Shown here: positions 1-8,311 of the stretch, in pieces
How the letters are laid out: every line of letters begins with the position of its first letter
How positions within the stretch are numbered: the stretch's first letter is position 1
DNA from: Candidatus Heimdallarchaeota archaeon
Lineage (GTDB): Archaea > Asgardarchaeota > Heimdallarchaeia > Heimdallarchaeales > Kariarchaeaceae
Direction of reading: 5' to 3'
NCBI GenBank assembly: GCA_022574115.1
Contig: JACZSS010000002.1
Location: 1 to 19,732, forward strand
DNA length: 19,732 bases
The notes under the pieces: model-generated
Database searches by the model: none
The model's input: the letters and a program-made list of their open reading frames with translations, nothing else
Told to the model about the DNA's origin: nothing
Made by a program: the position numbers and the translations under genes

Positions 1-2
1 TA

Positions 3-1547
3 TTATTTTCTCGCCTCTAATGCTTCGATACGCGACTGCAAAGCATCATTCTTGGCACTCAATTCTTTGATGGCATTGACCATTGTGAAAAACATCTCAT
101 GGGGATTGAATTTTTTCAACGGAACTTCGTCCATGATTGGACCATCATCGTCATCACCAATCTTGTAGTGATGTGTAGATGTCTTGACTGTATTTGGTAG
201 CACTAGTTCTATTTCATCAGCCACCACACCCACATGCTCCTCGCCAGTGTCCTCAAATCCAAACTGGCCGTTGTGTCTGAATACTCTTGGTTGGATGCCT
301 AGTATTTCAGTCAAGCCGGCTACATAATCTCTTAACACAGTTTTTATTCTTACATCACTGGTAGCAGTCCATGCAGTCGTGGTTTTCTTCTCTGCCAGAT
401 CACCTGCCAGAAACAGATCAAAATCAGTGCCGCCTTTGGTCTGCTCCTCGATATACATCCCGTAATTGGTGGTGATTGCTCCCGCTCCAATTGGATTGGT
501 AATGTAAATCGTATAATGAATGGTGCTGGTCTTGGTGGTCAGTATTTCTACGCGGTTATATTGCCCAAATGAATTACCGCTCACGTTGACATCAAAATCA
601 TTCTGAAAGCCAACAGCATTTGCAGTCGCTATGACAGGGAAATTAATTATGCCAATTCTATCCTGAACGGCAGCACCCACTGCAAACCGTTTGGAGCTAT
701 CTGTTAATGCCAGATCTACGGCGATCTGAAGTAACCTGCTGGTGGTATTGAGGTTGAATACATTTAGATTACTATCCTCTGCATCCTGTATCTTGACCGT
801 TGCCCCGGTCCGCAGTATGATGCCCTTGGTTGCATCTACAGGTTGGATATAGATTTTGCCTTTGTTATTAATAATATACATATCCGCGTCGTCATGATAG
901 ACCTCACCATCGGAATCTGTGCCAAACAGGGCCTTGACACTATCCTCGAATATCATATTACCGGTGACATTACGGGAGCCATCAGCCAGCAAATATTGTG
1001 TGTGGTCATCATCGGCTAGACCACCAACGGAACCGTGATCAATGATTTTCTCAAGTTCAGATATTAGTGCTCGTTTCAATACCCCACCATCAGAATAAAT
1101 GATCCAATCACCCGTAACCGGAATTGTAACACTCAACCCCTCTAAGTGGTCTATAACCTCTGCACCCGTATCTATTGCAAAACTTAGATTCTTATCCGGC
1201 ATGGTTAGGGTTCGAGTTGTTGCAGTGGTCAAGGCAGCTAGTACCATTTTAATTAATTTTGTATCGTCACCCTCATCAAATATGACAAAATCATCGTCTG
1301 AGAAACTACCAGTATCAGGCACGGAGTCAGTACCCGATGAAACGCTTGAAGCCGATTTACCACTGCCCGTTATAATTTCATTATCAGGCCGATTCTCAGC
1401 AATGTGTCCTGCACTTGCTGCATTGACATTGGCTGCAATTTGTGACTGCATGAGTAAGATATCATTTTGTATTTTGTTTAATTTGCGTGCCAATTCTTTG
1501 ATATCAGGATTTTGTCTGATATAATCCATTGGCCCTAAATCACTCAT
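3..1547 (-). CDS. Tail fibre with C-terminal S74 self-cleaving chaperone domain
   Basis: This 514-residue protein is probably the distal tail fibre or spike that contacts the host. Residues about 10-40 form a short coiled coil. A mid-region DDHTQYLLADGSR motif (about 180-195) is common in phage fibres. The C-terminal 120 residues match the peptidase S74 intramolecular chaperone: SDVRIK at 397-402, an L..I.G..P..F block, and GVVADEIELVLP at about 439-450, followed by a final trimer-type coiled coil. In characterised S74 proteins the chaperone helps trimer folding and then cuts itself off just before the Ser of the S-D dyad, with a Lys five residues on; S397 and K402 fit. The predicted mature fibre is therefore about 396 residues. 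It is the last gene of the visible structural block, one base after the hub gene, and ends with TAA at the window edge. Confidence 0.85.
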   Translation of the reverse strand: MSDLGPMDYIRQNPDIKELARKLNKIQNDILLMQSQIAANVNAASAGHIAENRPDNEIITGSGKSASSVSSGTDSVPDTGSFSDDDFVIFDEGDDTKLIKMVLAALTTATTRTLTMPDKNLSFAIDTGAEVIDHLEGLSVTIPVTGDWIIYSDGGVLKRALISELEKIIDHGSVGGLADDDHTQYLLADGSRNVTGNMIFEDSVKALFGTDSDGEVYHDDADMYIINNKGKIYIQPVDATKGIILRTGATVKIQDAEDSNLNVFNLNTTSRLLQIAVDLALTDSSKRFAVGAAVQDRIGIINFPVIATANAVGFQNDFDVNVSGNSFGQYNRVEILTTKTSTIHYTIYITNPIGAGAITTNYGMYIEEQTKGGTDFDLFLAGDLAEKKTTTAWTATSDVRIKTVLRDYVAGLTEILGIQPRVFRHNGQFGFEDTGEEHVGVVADEIELVLPNTVKTSTHHYKIGDDDDGPIMDEVPLKKFNPHEMFFTMVNAIKELSAKNDALQSRIEALEARK

Positions 1548-1548
1548 A

Positions 1549-3477
1549 TTATATGCCGTGCCTCTTCTCTGCGGTCACTGTAACCAATCGTCTTTGTCCA
1601 CTGCCAGCATTGCGAATCCACTGTAAAGCAGTGATCAACAGTTCACCATCGTTACCTGATGAGTGATTGCAGATGCTAGTATCAGACGCTGTTGGTAATT
1701 TGGCTGCCAGGGTTTTGCCAATGACCAATGCACTATATGACTGAGCAGGATTATCAAAATCAAGCGTAAAGGTTAGGGTTCGTCTGGCACTCTCATATTT
1801 TGCGACTTCTGCCAGCAATAGCTTTGCGGCTTCACTTGAGCTGTTGACGTTGGGTTTGATGACAATTACATCCTCATCACCCAAGGCATGTACAAACTCA
1901 TTACTGGTGGTCACAGGTACTAATGCCGTGCCACTATCACCCCTGACGTAAACCTTATCCCTGATATTATCTGCATCTATATTATATTCCCACGATCCTG
2001 GTGTCAGGTATTCCACAATATCCGCTTTAGTAATTGTCAGACTGGTTGAACTGATATTTCCCACACTTACAATATTATACTCATCTGCACTTGGATCATA
2101 CCACCATATCGAATTAGAAATATCACAAATGGTCTGAAAAACTTCAATTCGTGTTTTATCTCTAAAGTCCTCAGTCAAGCATATAGTACTACTATTTGCA
2201 ATAGAATCATTAATCGTGATTGACCACAAGGTCGCAAGGTCATTGATCTGAGTAGCAAGATCCTTGACAACTACCCAATAATCACCAAGGCTCAGCCCCT
2301 CTGTCAATGGATTGGTGTTGGAATTAAGTACCAGTGTTGTTGTCGTACCATCTGAGATAATCACTTGTCCTGTTACTGGTACATGGTCCGCTGTAAGTGT
2401 GACATTAACATACAGGTGTCTCACTGCTATTAGTTTTCTATTAATGGCGTCTTGTCCACCCGCAACAAATATCTTGATAGAATACAGCGTAAAAGTGCCA
2501 TAAGTAGCAACAGTAGTCAGGTATTTAGTAGGATCTGCTTCAAAATCTGATACATCATCTTTTGTTATTAATTTGGATATCCAATTTGTCCCATTAAATC
2601 CTGCAACATTATCTCTATTGGTATAAAACCGGCCTCCTGCATCAGAGCTTCGAATATATACGCCTTCATATTCGCTGGTATCAGTGTCGAGTATCCCGAT
2701 AAACGGATCATCGTTGTTGCTATCTGAGGCTGCAAATTTACTTAAGACCCTGAATTGACAGGCAATATCAATCGAGTCAATTGATTTAACAGTTGTTCCT
2801 GTTTCAATGGCAAGAAAACAAGTAAATAATAAACCTATATCTTGAGCTGCACCGATTGCACCGTAAACCGAAGCATTGCCGTTGCCGCCCTCATCATGGT
2901 ACACCTCATCAGGTGCAGTGGTAATCGTTACTGAGTCTGAGACATCATTGCCCACGATCTTAAAAGCATCACTTGCACCATCTGAATATTGTTTATCCTC
3001 TAACGGCACGTCTTCCAAGTTGGGAGTAATTCTCATGTTTGCTTTTCTGGTGTTGGTATAGTGCAGAAATCTGGTGTTGTGTTCGTCTGTTGACCAAATA
3101 CCCGAACCATACAAACCACGATCTTTTAACTCATATGCGTTGGTGGCGTTAGTTCGGGTTATCTGTCGGATATATCCGCTATCCAATATAGCATTGTAGT
3201 TGGCTATTTGGTTTAATAGTTTTCTCGATTTGTCGTATGCCCTGTATGTGATTTTATCTTGACTAATGCTCATGCTTCGTAATTCACCTCTAAAGATTAT
3301 ATTGGAATATTTACTGTGTGTCTTGATGATTGATTTTAATGCGTTGGCTTTCAGGGTTGCAATGTTACTGAATCCTTTATCAAGTATTTCGATTTCTGCT
3401 GTCGCGTAAGCGTTGATTGATTGTAGGACACTGTAACCTTGTATTCCCGAAAGTGTGGCTGTACCTGTGAACGTCAC
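1549..3477 (-). CDS. Tail hub / baseplate-like protein (Tal or gp27-like) with an inserted beta-rich domain
   Basis: This 642-residue protein is probably the hub closing the tail tip. The N-terminal 95 residues (GYSVLQSINAYA, then FRGELRSMS) and the C-terminal 220 residues (WWYDPSADEY; NIRDKVYVRGDSG near 510; TLTFTLDFDN) have the strand pattern of hub proteins that form a ring under the tail tube. Between them, about residues 100-370 form a Gly/Asp/Thr-rich beta insertion that could be a carbohydrate-binding or adhesion domain. I see no peptidase or lysozyme motif. The GTG start overlaps the previous stop as GTGA, so it is translationally coupled. The N-terminal segment is paralogous to the C-terminal half of the 102-residue protein just upstream. 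The hub assignment is by pattern and position and is moderately secure. Confidence 0.6.
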   Translation of the reverse strand: MTFTGTATLSGIQGYSVLQSINAYATAEIEILDKGFSNIATLKANALKSIIKTHSKYSNIIFRGELRSMSISQDKITYRAYDKSRKLLNQIANYNAILDSGYIRQITRTNATNAYELKDRGLYGSGIWSTDEHNTRFLHYTNTRKANMRITPNLEDVPLEDKQYSDGASDAFKIVGNDVSDSVTITTAPDEVYHDEGGNGNASVYGAIGAAQDIGLLFTCFLAIETGTTVKSIDSIDIACQFRVLSKFAASDSNNDDPFIGILDTDTSEYEGVYIRSSDAGGRFYTNRDNVAGFNGTNWISKLITKDDVSDFEADPTKYLTTVATYGTFTLYSIKIFVAGGQDAINRKLIAVRHLYVNVTLTADHVPVTGQVIISDGTTTTLVLNSNTNPLTEGLSLGDYWVVVKDLATQINDLATLWSITINDSIANSSTICLTEDFRDKTRIEVFQTICDISNSIWWYDPSADEYNIVSVGNISSTSLTITKADIVEYLTPGSWEYNIDADNIRDKVYVRGDSGTALVPVTTSNEFVHALGDEDVIVIKPNVNSSSEAAKLLLAEVAKYESARRTLTFTLDFDNPAQSYSALVIGKTLAAKLPTASDTSICNHSSGNDGELLITALQWIRNAGSGQRRLVTVTAEKRHGI

Positions 3478-3782
3478 CGAACTTCACCCCTAAATCGACT
3501 GATATCATAGATATCATCTATGAAATCGACTCGTTCAAGTAATCTACGTTCTACCATGTTTTTGATACGCACCTGCTTTGTGGTGATAAGCTCAGTCACC
3601 TCAAGAACTGCATAAGCATTGATTGATTGAGTTAGGCTGTATCCCTGTGTATTGAATTCAAATGAGTAATAATCATTGAATCCCTTCGTAGGAGTTACCC
3701 ACTCAGGGAAGGTATGGGTTAGTGATCCTTCTCCTGTCAATGCAAATCCTTCGTCCGATGATTCAAAATTATAAGTCGTCAT
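3474..3782 (-). CDS. Small tail module: adhesion-like repeat fused to a truncated hub N-terminus
   Basis: The 102-residue product has two recognisable parts. Residues 3-27 (TYNFESSDEGF, then GEGSLTHTFPEW) repeat a module found twice in the gene at 4378-4584. Residues about 47-102 (QGYSLTQSINAYA ... RFRGEVR) align with the first 60 residues of the following hub protein (QGYSVLQSINAYA ... IFRGELR). The reading frame stops exactly where the hub version continues, and the stop overlaps the hub GTG start by four bases. It therefore looks like a partial duplicate of the hub with a different N-terminal module. It may be a separate ring or adaptor subunit, or a spare module. Function is not known. 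The start is the ATG six bases after the previous stop. Confidence 0.7.
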   Translation of the reverse strand: MTTYNFESSDEGFALTGEGSLTHTFPEWVTPTKGFNDYYSFEFNTQGYSLTQSINAYAVLEVTELITTKQVRIKNMVERRLLERVDFIDDIYDISRFRGEVR

Positions 3783-3787
3783 GGTGG

Positions 3788-4381
3788 TTAATCCTGTTCA
3801 ATTATGATCTCATCGACCTCAAGAATCACTCTTGTGGTCGCGCTAGTGCTTGTCAGCATGATTAAAGAGGTTCGTATTTTCTTCACTTCCTGGGATGGTG
3901 TGGCATTAATCACCGTTGCGGTGGTGAACGATGTTGTCCATCCCGATGTAGGTTTAGTGGTGGTGGCATCATTCTTGTATCTCATGTACATAGTTCGATC
4001 TGTTAGGATCTCAAGTTTGAACCACACCCATACTTCCTCATTCAGTGTTAGTGCCGTTGTTGAGTCAATGCCTTCAAGGTTGGAATCCGTCCAACTACCT
4101 GTGTTAAGGTTAAGCCATCTCATTAGATATGATGTGGCCGTATCGGTCCAACGCATCCCTCCGGCATTCCAATCAGTATCAGACGCACCACCATATTGAA
4201 ACCCGAAACTAATCCATACTTCTGGTTTAGTTGATGGAAAGTTCTTGTAGATCCTAGCCCGAATATAGATCGAAAACGGAGCAATGATATTTAGTGATGA
4301 AACGTCTTTTTCTGCGTACCCGTGTTCTTCCTTACTGCTGGTAAATTCCTTGTAGTGGCGAATCCCCTTAAGATTGGTCAA
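3788..4381 (-). CDS. Probable lectin-like (concanavalin A-type) beta-sandwich tail protein
   Basis: This 197-residue protein is strand-rich with many Thr, Ser and Trp. Features typical of ConA-like or LamG-like sandwiches are the W-x-x-F-K-L-E-I strand followed by a hairpin (VWVWFKLEILTDRTMYMRYK) and the closing LEVDEIIIEQD strand. Such domains bind glycans, so binding of host surface sugars is the likely role; this is inferred from the pattern, and no catalytic pair is visible. The start is TTG, overlapping the preceding TGA as TTGA; no upstream ATG exists in frame. It lies among small adhesion-like modules between tail tube and hub, which favours a virion-surface or tail-tip component. Confidence 0.6.
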   Translation of the reverse strand: MTNLKGIRHYKEFTSSKEEHGYAEKDVSSLNIIAPFSIYIRARIYKNFPSTKPEVWISFGFQYGGASDTDWNAGGMRWTDTATSYLMRWLNLNTGSWTDSNLEGIDSTTALTLNEEVWVWFKLEILTDRTMYMRYKNDATTTKPTSGWTTSFTTATVINATPSQEVKKIRTSLIMLTSTSATTRVILEVDEIIIEQD

Positions 4382-4584
4382 CAGTTGCCACCCGTGTCCA
4401 TTGGTTCAGCGAAGGTATAGAGTGATGCACAATCACCCGTGACCACAAACCCTTCTAAGGTTGATTCAAATGTATAAGTAGTATCAGTACCAGTACCCGT
4501 AATCGGCCACACAGGAAACTTAAAAGTCAAAGACCCATCACCAACTAAGGTGAATCCCTCATCAAAATAAGTGTCAATGGTCAT
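4378..4584 (-). CDS. Small tail protein made of two adhesion-like repeat modules
   Basis: The 68-residue product is essentially two imperfect copies of a 23-27-residue module: DTYFDEGFTLVGDGSLTFKF, then TTYTFESTLEGFVVTGD with SLYTF. A third copy opens the protein at 3474-3782. The F-E-S-x-x-E-G-F-x-x-x-G core resembles the opening strands of many carbohydrate-binding or jelly-roll domains, in which a first strand FES..EGW is followed by a turn. I chose the ATG at 4584 because it overlaps the tail-tube stop as ATGA; an upstream in-frame GTG would add only three residues. It may pair with the adjacent lectin-like protein. Function is otherwise unknown. Confidence 0.65.
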   Translation of the reverse strand: MTIDTYFDEGFTLVGDGSLTFKFPVWPITGTGTDTTYTFESTLEGFVVTGDCASLYTFAEPMDTGGNC

Positions 4585-5627
4585 ATATACCACGTACTCC
4601 CGATCAATGGATCAAGTGCAGTCACCTTGATAGTCTGGAATATTCCCTGACAGGTAAATATAGCCAGTTCTTTAGATCCGACTGTATTATTTCGTGTCAC
4701 ACCTCCAAGGGTGAAGTTTTCCATATCAATTTGAATGTAATGTGTGGCATCCTGCCAAATCTTGAAATGAAAGTTTTTCTTGGTCGATCCATCCTGCATG
4801 GTTAAGAAGTCAGTATAAACAATTTTAGAATTGGCTGATTGACGCATTATATCAAACGTTGCCACAAACACCTGATTACCGAATATATACTCAGATGGAT
4901 AACTCTGACTCTGTGGTTTATCAGGTGTTAGTGCATTATCAATCACCAAGGAGAAATCAAGGATGTCATCAGTAATGGCAGTACCACCTGACGAATGCAC
5001 CCCGCTTGAAAAAGTGCTACCCCAATTAGCAACCATCGGATTTGACCCTGCTGACCACATGAAATGTTTATCGTGAGCACCGGGTATGATCAACTTACCT
5101 GCATCACTGGCACCTGCAAACTGCGGTGCAGCGATCTTCTGACCCACGCCATTGATGCCATAAACAGCCATATTTTCCCGCTTTCTAAAATCAATACTAA
5201 AATTAAGATTCTTGATATAAATACCTAAATATGAATCATAAATCCCGGTCTCACTTGAATAATCCTCAGATCGTAATAAGAAATCAGGTAAGGCGGATCC
5301 AACATCCGCAGCCTCTAAAATGTGGGTGTAGGGATTACTTCCAGAATTGGTAGTTTTACCCAGAGCATAATATAACGGAATCGCATTAACTGCGGTCGCG
5401 TTCATTGCTAAACCAACTGCGTATCCAGGGAAATAAACGTCCTGTGGTGTGCGTGCTGCACCAGTAACATGAATGTTTAGGTCTCGTTTCTCAGTGGGGA
5501 AATTTCCCCACAAAATGTTTTGTTTACCGAATTGATAATATTCGGTTGATGCAAGACTGATCAAATCATCAGCATAAGATGAGGATCGCTTAAATCCAAT
5601 GGTTTGGTTTTGAAATCGTTTAGTCAT
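4581..5627 (-). CDS. Probable tail tube protein
   Basis: The 348-residue protein fits the long phage tail-tube type: a conserved N-terminal start with aromatic residues (LASTEYYQFGKQN), then G-Y-A-V-G-L and YALGKTTNSGSNPYTHILEA near 90-105, an LPDFLLRSEDY strand, and GIYIKNLNFSIDFRKRENMAVYGING (about 130-160). In known tube proteins this pattern (lG...t..H......lPsf.......Y.G..i..l.l) marks the double beta-sheet barrel that polymerises into the tube. The length suggests an extra C-terminal domain facing outward. Its ATG overlaps the previous gene as ATGA. Position after the terminator/connector genes and before the hub agrees with the role. No homologue is named. Confidence 0.6.
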   Translation of the reverse strand: MTKRFQNQTIGFKRSSSYADDLISLASTEYYQFGKQNILWGNFPTEKRDLNIHVTGAARTPQDVYFPGYAVGLAMNATAVNAIPLYYALGKTTNSGSNPYTHILEAADVGSALPDFLLRSEDYSSETGIYDSYLGIYIKNLNFSIDFRKRENMAVYGINGVGQKIAAPQFAGASDAGKLIIPGAHDKHFMWSAGSNPMVANWGSTFSSGVHSSGGTAITDDILDFSLVIDNALTPDKPQSQSYPSEYIFGNQVFVATFDIMRQSANSKIVYTDFLTMQDGSTKKNFHFKIWQDATHYIQIDMENFTLGGVTRNNTVGSKELAIFTCQGIFQTIKVTALDPLIGSTWYI

Positions 5628-6091
5628 TTGAGAATCACCATTAATGCACCAAAAACAAAAGCAATTAATTGGTCCCTAGTCGGTTGAGATCGTAAATATA
5701 TTGGAATGAAGTTAAACGTCATTATCCTTAGTGCTGTGGTTGCTGCACCTAATCGCCTTGAGTTCTCATTCTTCTGTCTGAGTAAAGCACTAATCTGAGC
5801 CATCATTAACGCAATAGCCCCCGCTTGTGCACCTAATCTAAGTGCTCCTGATATACCAAGGGTTGCAACCGATTCGACAGCAAACGCGGCAGCGATAAAC
5901 TCAATCGTTCTTAATCCTGTTTCTATTGCCAGCCTAAGCACGGTATCAAGGGAATAACCGAAGGCCTCAGCGAAGGCTAGTCCGACCTCAGCAGTTCGTC
6001 TGATGTTGGTTGCAAAATTAGCCATTGCTCGATTTGCTTCTTTGATATCAGAAGTATCTACTATTGCCTTAACTCGAATGCTGGTACTCAT
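5624..6091 (-). CDS. Short hydrophobic tape-measure-like protein
   Basis: This 155-residue protein starts like a tape measure protein: IRVKAIVDTSDIKEANRAM followed by an amphipathic helix. It then has two long hydrophobic helices (about 36-60 and 64-105) and a C-terminal hydrophobic segment (about 140-155). Tape measure proteins set tail length at roughly 1.5 angstrom per residue and carry membrane-active helices, but usually exceed 600 residues. If this is one, the tail would be about 20 nm. It also precedes the tail-tube gene, whereas tape measures usually follow it. It could instead be a membrane-penetrating or tail-assembly protein. ATGA overlaps occur at both ends. Confidence 0.5.
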   Translation of the reverse strand: MSTSIRVKAIVDTSDIKEANRAMANFATNIRRTAEVGLAFAEAFGYSLDTVLRLAIETGLRTIEFIAAAFAVESVATLGISGALRLGAQAGAIALMMAQISALLRQKNENSRRLGAATTALRIMTFNFIPIYLRSQPTRDQLIAFVFGALMVILK

Positions 6092-6510
6092 GCCGTCACA
6101 CTCACTGACTGTTTAACCATCTCAATTCGATAATATGCAACTGATATGATTACATTAGTATCCCATATCCAGTCAAGAGTAATCAGATAAGCTCGATCTA
6201 TGGTTAAATTCTCAGTCATCAGTGTAAGATCGATCTCTTCAATAAGCTCTTTAAACGTGGTTTCTGAGGTTCCCGCAAATGAAAACTCAGCAGTAATGAA
6301 ATATGTCTCATCCCTGTATTTATCCGTCAATCGGGTAGTTCGTAGATCTTCTTTGATTATCTCAAACTTACCACTGGCTGCAGCACCACCGCTGTCAGGT
6401 ACGCCTTGAAGCTGAATTAAGGGTCTTGTGGATAAAGCAGCAACATTAGCCATAGTTATATTTGCCCGTAAGAACGTCACTAAATCGGCAGCTGCCTTGA
6501 ATGCTGCCAT
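6088..6510 (-). CDS. Tail terminator / tail completion-like protein
   Basis: The 140-residue protein has the alternating alpha-beta pattern and size of tail terminator or neck proteins that cap the tail tube: an N-terminal helix (FKAAADLVTFLRANI), then a beta core (TYFITAEFSFAGTSETTFKELIEEIDLTL) and a final strand pair ending in VAYYRIEMVKQ. The core resembles the region that describes a time-resolved set of strands and a helix in gpU/Ne1-like proteins. Its start overlaps the previous stop as TAATG, and its position between connector and tube genes matches. The exact family is not certain. Confidence 0.5.
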   Translation of the reverse strand: MAAFKAAADLVTFLRANITMANVAALSTRPLIQLQGVPDSGGAAASGKFEIIKEDLRTTRLTDKYRDETYFITAEFSFAGTSETTFKELIEEIDLTLMTENLTIDRAYLITLDWIWDTNVIISVAYYRIEMVKQSVSVTA

Positions 6511-6989
6511 TACCCCTCAACCTCAAAACCAATGACTTTAAGAGATGCTCGTATCTCATCCCATGATACTGTTTTCACTTTTTCCATTAATTCGACTGAG
6601 TCAATCGGTCTGGTACCTGGTGTCGTTGGATTCTCATAAAACATATCGCCTTCATTGCCCTTACCGGGTCGTCTATCAATATGGAATTCTGCATAAGGTA
6701 AACCCTCAAGGAATATATCATCAAACTCGATTTCAATACTATCCTCATGCCCTTCAAAAACTACCTGTTGAGTAATCATAGTTTCTAATTTCTGCCGTAA
6801 GAGGCCTCTTTTTTTGGCAACGTGGGTATTATATGAATTAACAGCATCACTTGCACCGCGCCTGATAGCACTTTCAACGGTATCACGAATGAGTTGGGTG
6901 ATTTGAGCCTCAGTAAGGTCTTTAACCGTACCGCTTTCGAATCGACCGTCAACCTCAACAGGTATCGAAACATTAGTGGATCCCACCAT
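6510..6989 (-). CDS. Neck / HK97 gp10-like minor head-tail protein
   Basis: This 159-residue product has an acidic N-terminus, a long helix (about 25-60, TEAQITQLIRDTVESAIRRG) and a strand-rich second half with an HIDRRPGKGNEGDMFYENP segment. Size, position after the first connector and before the tail terminator, and helix-then-sheet layout match head-closure or gp10-like neck proteins of siphoviruses. No diagnostic motif is visible, so this is a positional call. The ATG directly follows the previous TAG with no gap, and the stop overlaps the next gene by one base. Confidence 0.5.
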   Translation of the reverse strand: MVGSTNVSIPVEVDGRFESGTVKDLTEAQITQLIRDTVESAIRRGASDAVNSYNTHVAKKRGLLRQKLETMITQQVVFEGHEDSIEIEFDDIFLEGLPYAEFHIDRRPGKGNEGDMFYENPTTPGTRPIDSVELMEKVKTVSWDEIRASLKVIGFEVEG

Positions 6990-7325
6990 CTAAGGATTAG
7001 ACCAATGAAGATGAGATGCGATCTGCTGAGTACCAATGATACTAAAAAAGGTTGACGCTCGTGATTTATTAAGCAGTCTTTCCATTTCTGGGGTAACCAG
7101 TTGATCGATGTTCAAAACGGCAACGGTTGAATCAGTCATACCTTTTTCGGTCTGACGTTGATTAAGTAGTATTGCTGCAGCCAGCATTGCGGTTGCTAAC
7201 TGCTCAGACTCATCAGATGTGCTGGCCGTGCCGAAATAAGCCTCAGCTGTAGTAATTGCATCAGATCGAAGAGAGGACCCAAACGCAAGACCTACTATTG
7301 ATGATGTAAAGCTTGAAGTAGTCAA
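6990..7325 (-). CDS. Putative head-tail connector (gp6-like)
   Basis: This 111-residue, mostly helical protein (ITTAEAYFGTA, EQLATAMLAAAILLNQRQ, VTPEMERLLNKSRA) is the first gene after the major capsid gene. That is the usual place and size of the adaptor protein that docks under the portal. The start is TTG; it is supported by a GGAG at 7334-7337 eight bases upstream, and no in-frame ATG precedes it. An AT-rich TATATA (7340-7346) lies in the short gap from the capsid gene and could be a weak internal promoter. Assignment rests on context and helical content. Confidence 0.5.
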   Translation of the reverse strand: MTTSSFTSSIVGLAFGSSLRSDAITTAEAYFGTASTSDESEQLATAMLAAAILLNQRQTEKGMTDSTVAVLNIDQLVTPEMERLLNKSRASTFFSIIGTQQIASHLHWSNP

Positions 7326-7352
7326 ATTACCAACTCCGATTATATATTGAAC

Positions 7353-8309
7353 TTATGAAGTTATATCCACTGTAGCACTGTAAACAATAGAGAAAGGATC
7401 ATATGATATTGGCAGATACCCTTCGGTGAAATTAGCATTGAAATTACCTAATTCATCTACACCACTGTCAAGGATAAGACCAGTATCGACCACCTCATAC
7501 AATGGGTCTGTTTCAGACCACATCAGAAGTGCTGCGTTGGTCGTGCCGTCAGTGACTTTTAAGGGCAAATTACCTTCACCTGATGCAAACGTTGCACCTA
7601 ACCACGAAGTACGCAAGATTGCTGCTCCACCGTCACCGTTCTCAGATAATACGCCTAATACTTCCGGTTTCATCCGTTCACCAGTAGTGCCGTCCCTGAA
7701 GCCGTTAATTCGATCATCGACGTCGGGAGAAACTGCCAGTAAGAGTGAATAACCCATCATTCGTTCCTTGAAATGATCTGCCATCTGACCGATCAGTTTA
7801 GCCAACGTATCAACCATTGTGGTAATAGATGTTAGATCCAATTGAGACGATGCAGTAAGTGAGAAGTGAGTTCCTATTGTTGGTGCTGCATCCGCGTTGG
7901 CCAAACCTGTTTTGCCGCCTGCTGGTGTCATTGGATCACCCGCGAAGAACATCCTGTCTTCAGCCTGCATAAAGTAAGCTGCTAGATCACTCTGTTGTCG
8001 ATCATAAGGAATTACTCCCTTATCGACCCGTTCAAGCTCAAAACGGCCATATGATAAACCATCCACAATAAACGTAACTGGTTGATCCTTGTATTTATAT
8101 GCGAATTGTGATCGAAGTCTTGCACCATCAGGATCAAGTGTAGTTCTCAGTGGTGTCTTATCCTCTCGGATCCACTGTCTATACGTCTGATCCCCAGGTG
8201 TTAGTATTGATCGGTGAACTGCTGCTCGTCTTGCTACTCCGCCATTAATCACAACTTGATTAATTCGGTCACTGTCTAAACGGGTTGCGTCACCCTGTAT
8301 TCCTGCCAT
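7353..8309 (-). CDS. HK97-fold major capsid protein
   Basis: This 318-residue protein forms the capsid shell. Sequence features fitting the HK97 fold are an N-arm followed by a strand pair (QFAYKYKDQPVTFIVDGLSYGRFELERV) and the spine-helix/P-domain segment with the familiar FFAGDPMTPAGGKTGLANA pattern (about 120-140), equivalent to the 'G....GLlN' motif of many capsid proteins. An A-domain TTMVDTLAKLIGQMADH helix and MMGYSLLLAVSPDV strand follow, then a C-terminal beta region ending YDPFSIVYSATVDITS. There is no obvious N-terminal delta domain; scaffolding is probably supplied by the separate coiled-coil protein at 9080-9535. It lies two bases after the decoration-like gene and probably shares its promoter near 8950. 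Confidence 0.8.
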   Translation of the reverse strand: MAGIQGDATRLDSDRINQVVINGGVARRAAVHRSILTPGDQTYRQWIREDKTPLRTTLDPDGARLRSQFAYKYKDQPVTFIVDGLSYGRFELERVDKGVIPYDRQQSDLAAYFMQAEDRMFFAGDPMTPAGGKTGLANADAAPTIGTHFSLTASSQLDLTSITTMVDTLAKLIGQMADHFKERMMGYSLLLAVSPDVDDRINGFRDGTTGERMKPEVLGVLSENGDGGAAILRTSWLGATFASGEGNLPLKVTDGTTNAALLMWSETDPLYEVVDTGLILDSGVDELGNFNANFTEGYLPISYDPFSIVYSATVDITS

Positions 8310-8311
8310 TT

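Noticed and set aside
1099..1524. Plus-strand frame of 141 codons opposite the tail fibre
   Set aside because: Shadow of the fibre gene; the peptide has no domain pattern and the surrounding block is entirely minus-strand.
6785..7036. Minus-strand frame bridging two neck genes
   Set aside because: It overlaps two better frames with proper start/stop junctions and has a composition typical of an out-of-frame reading.
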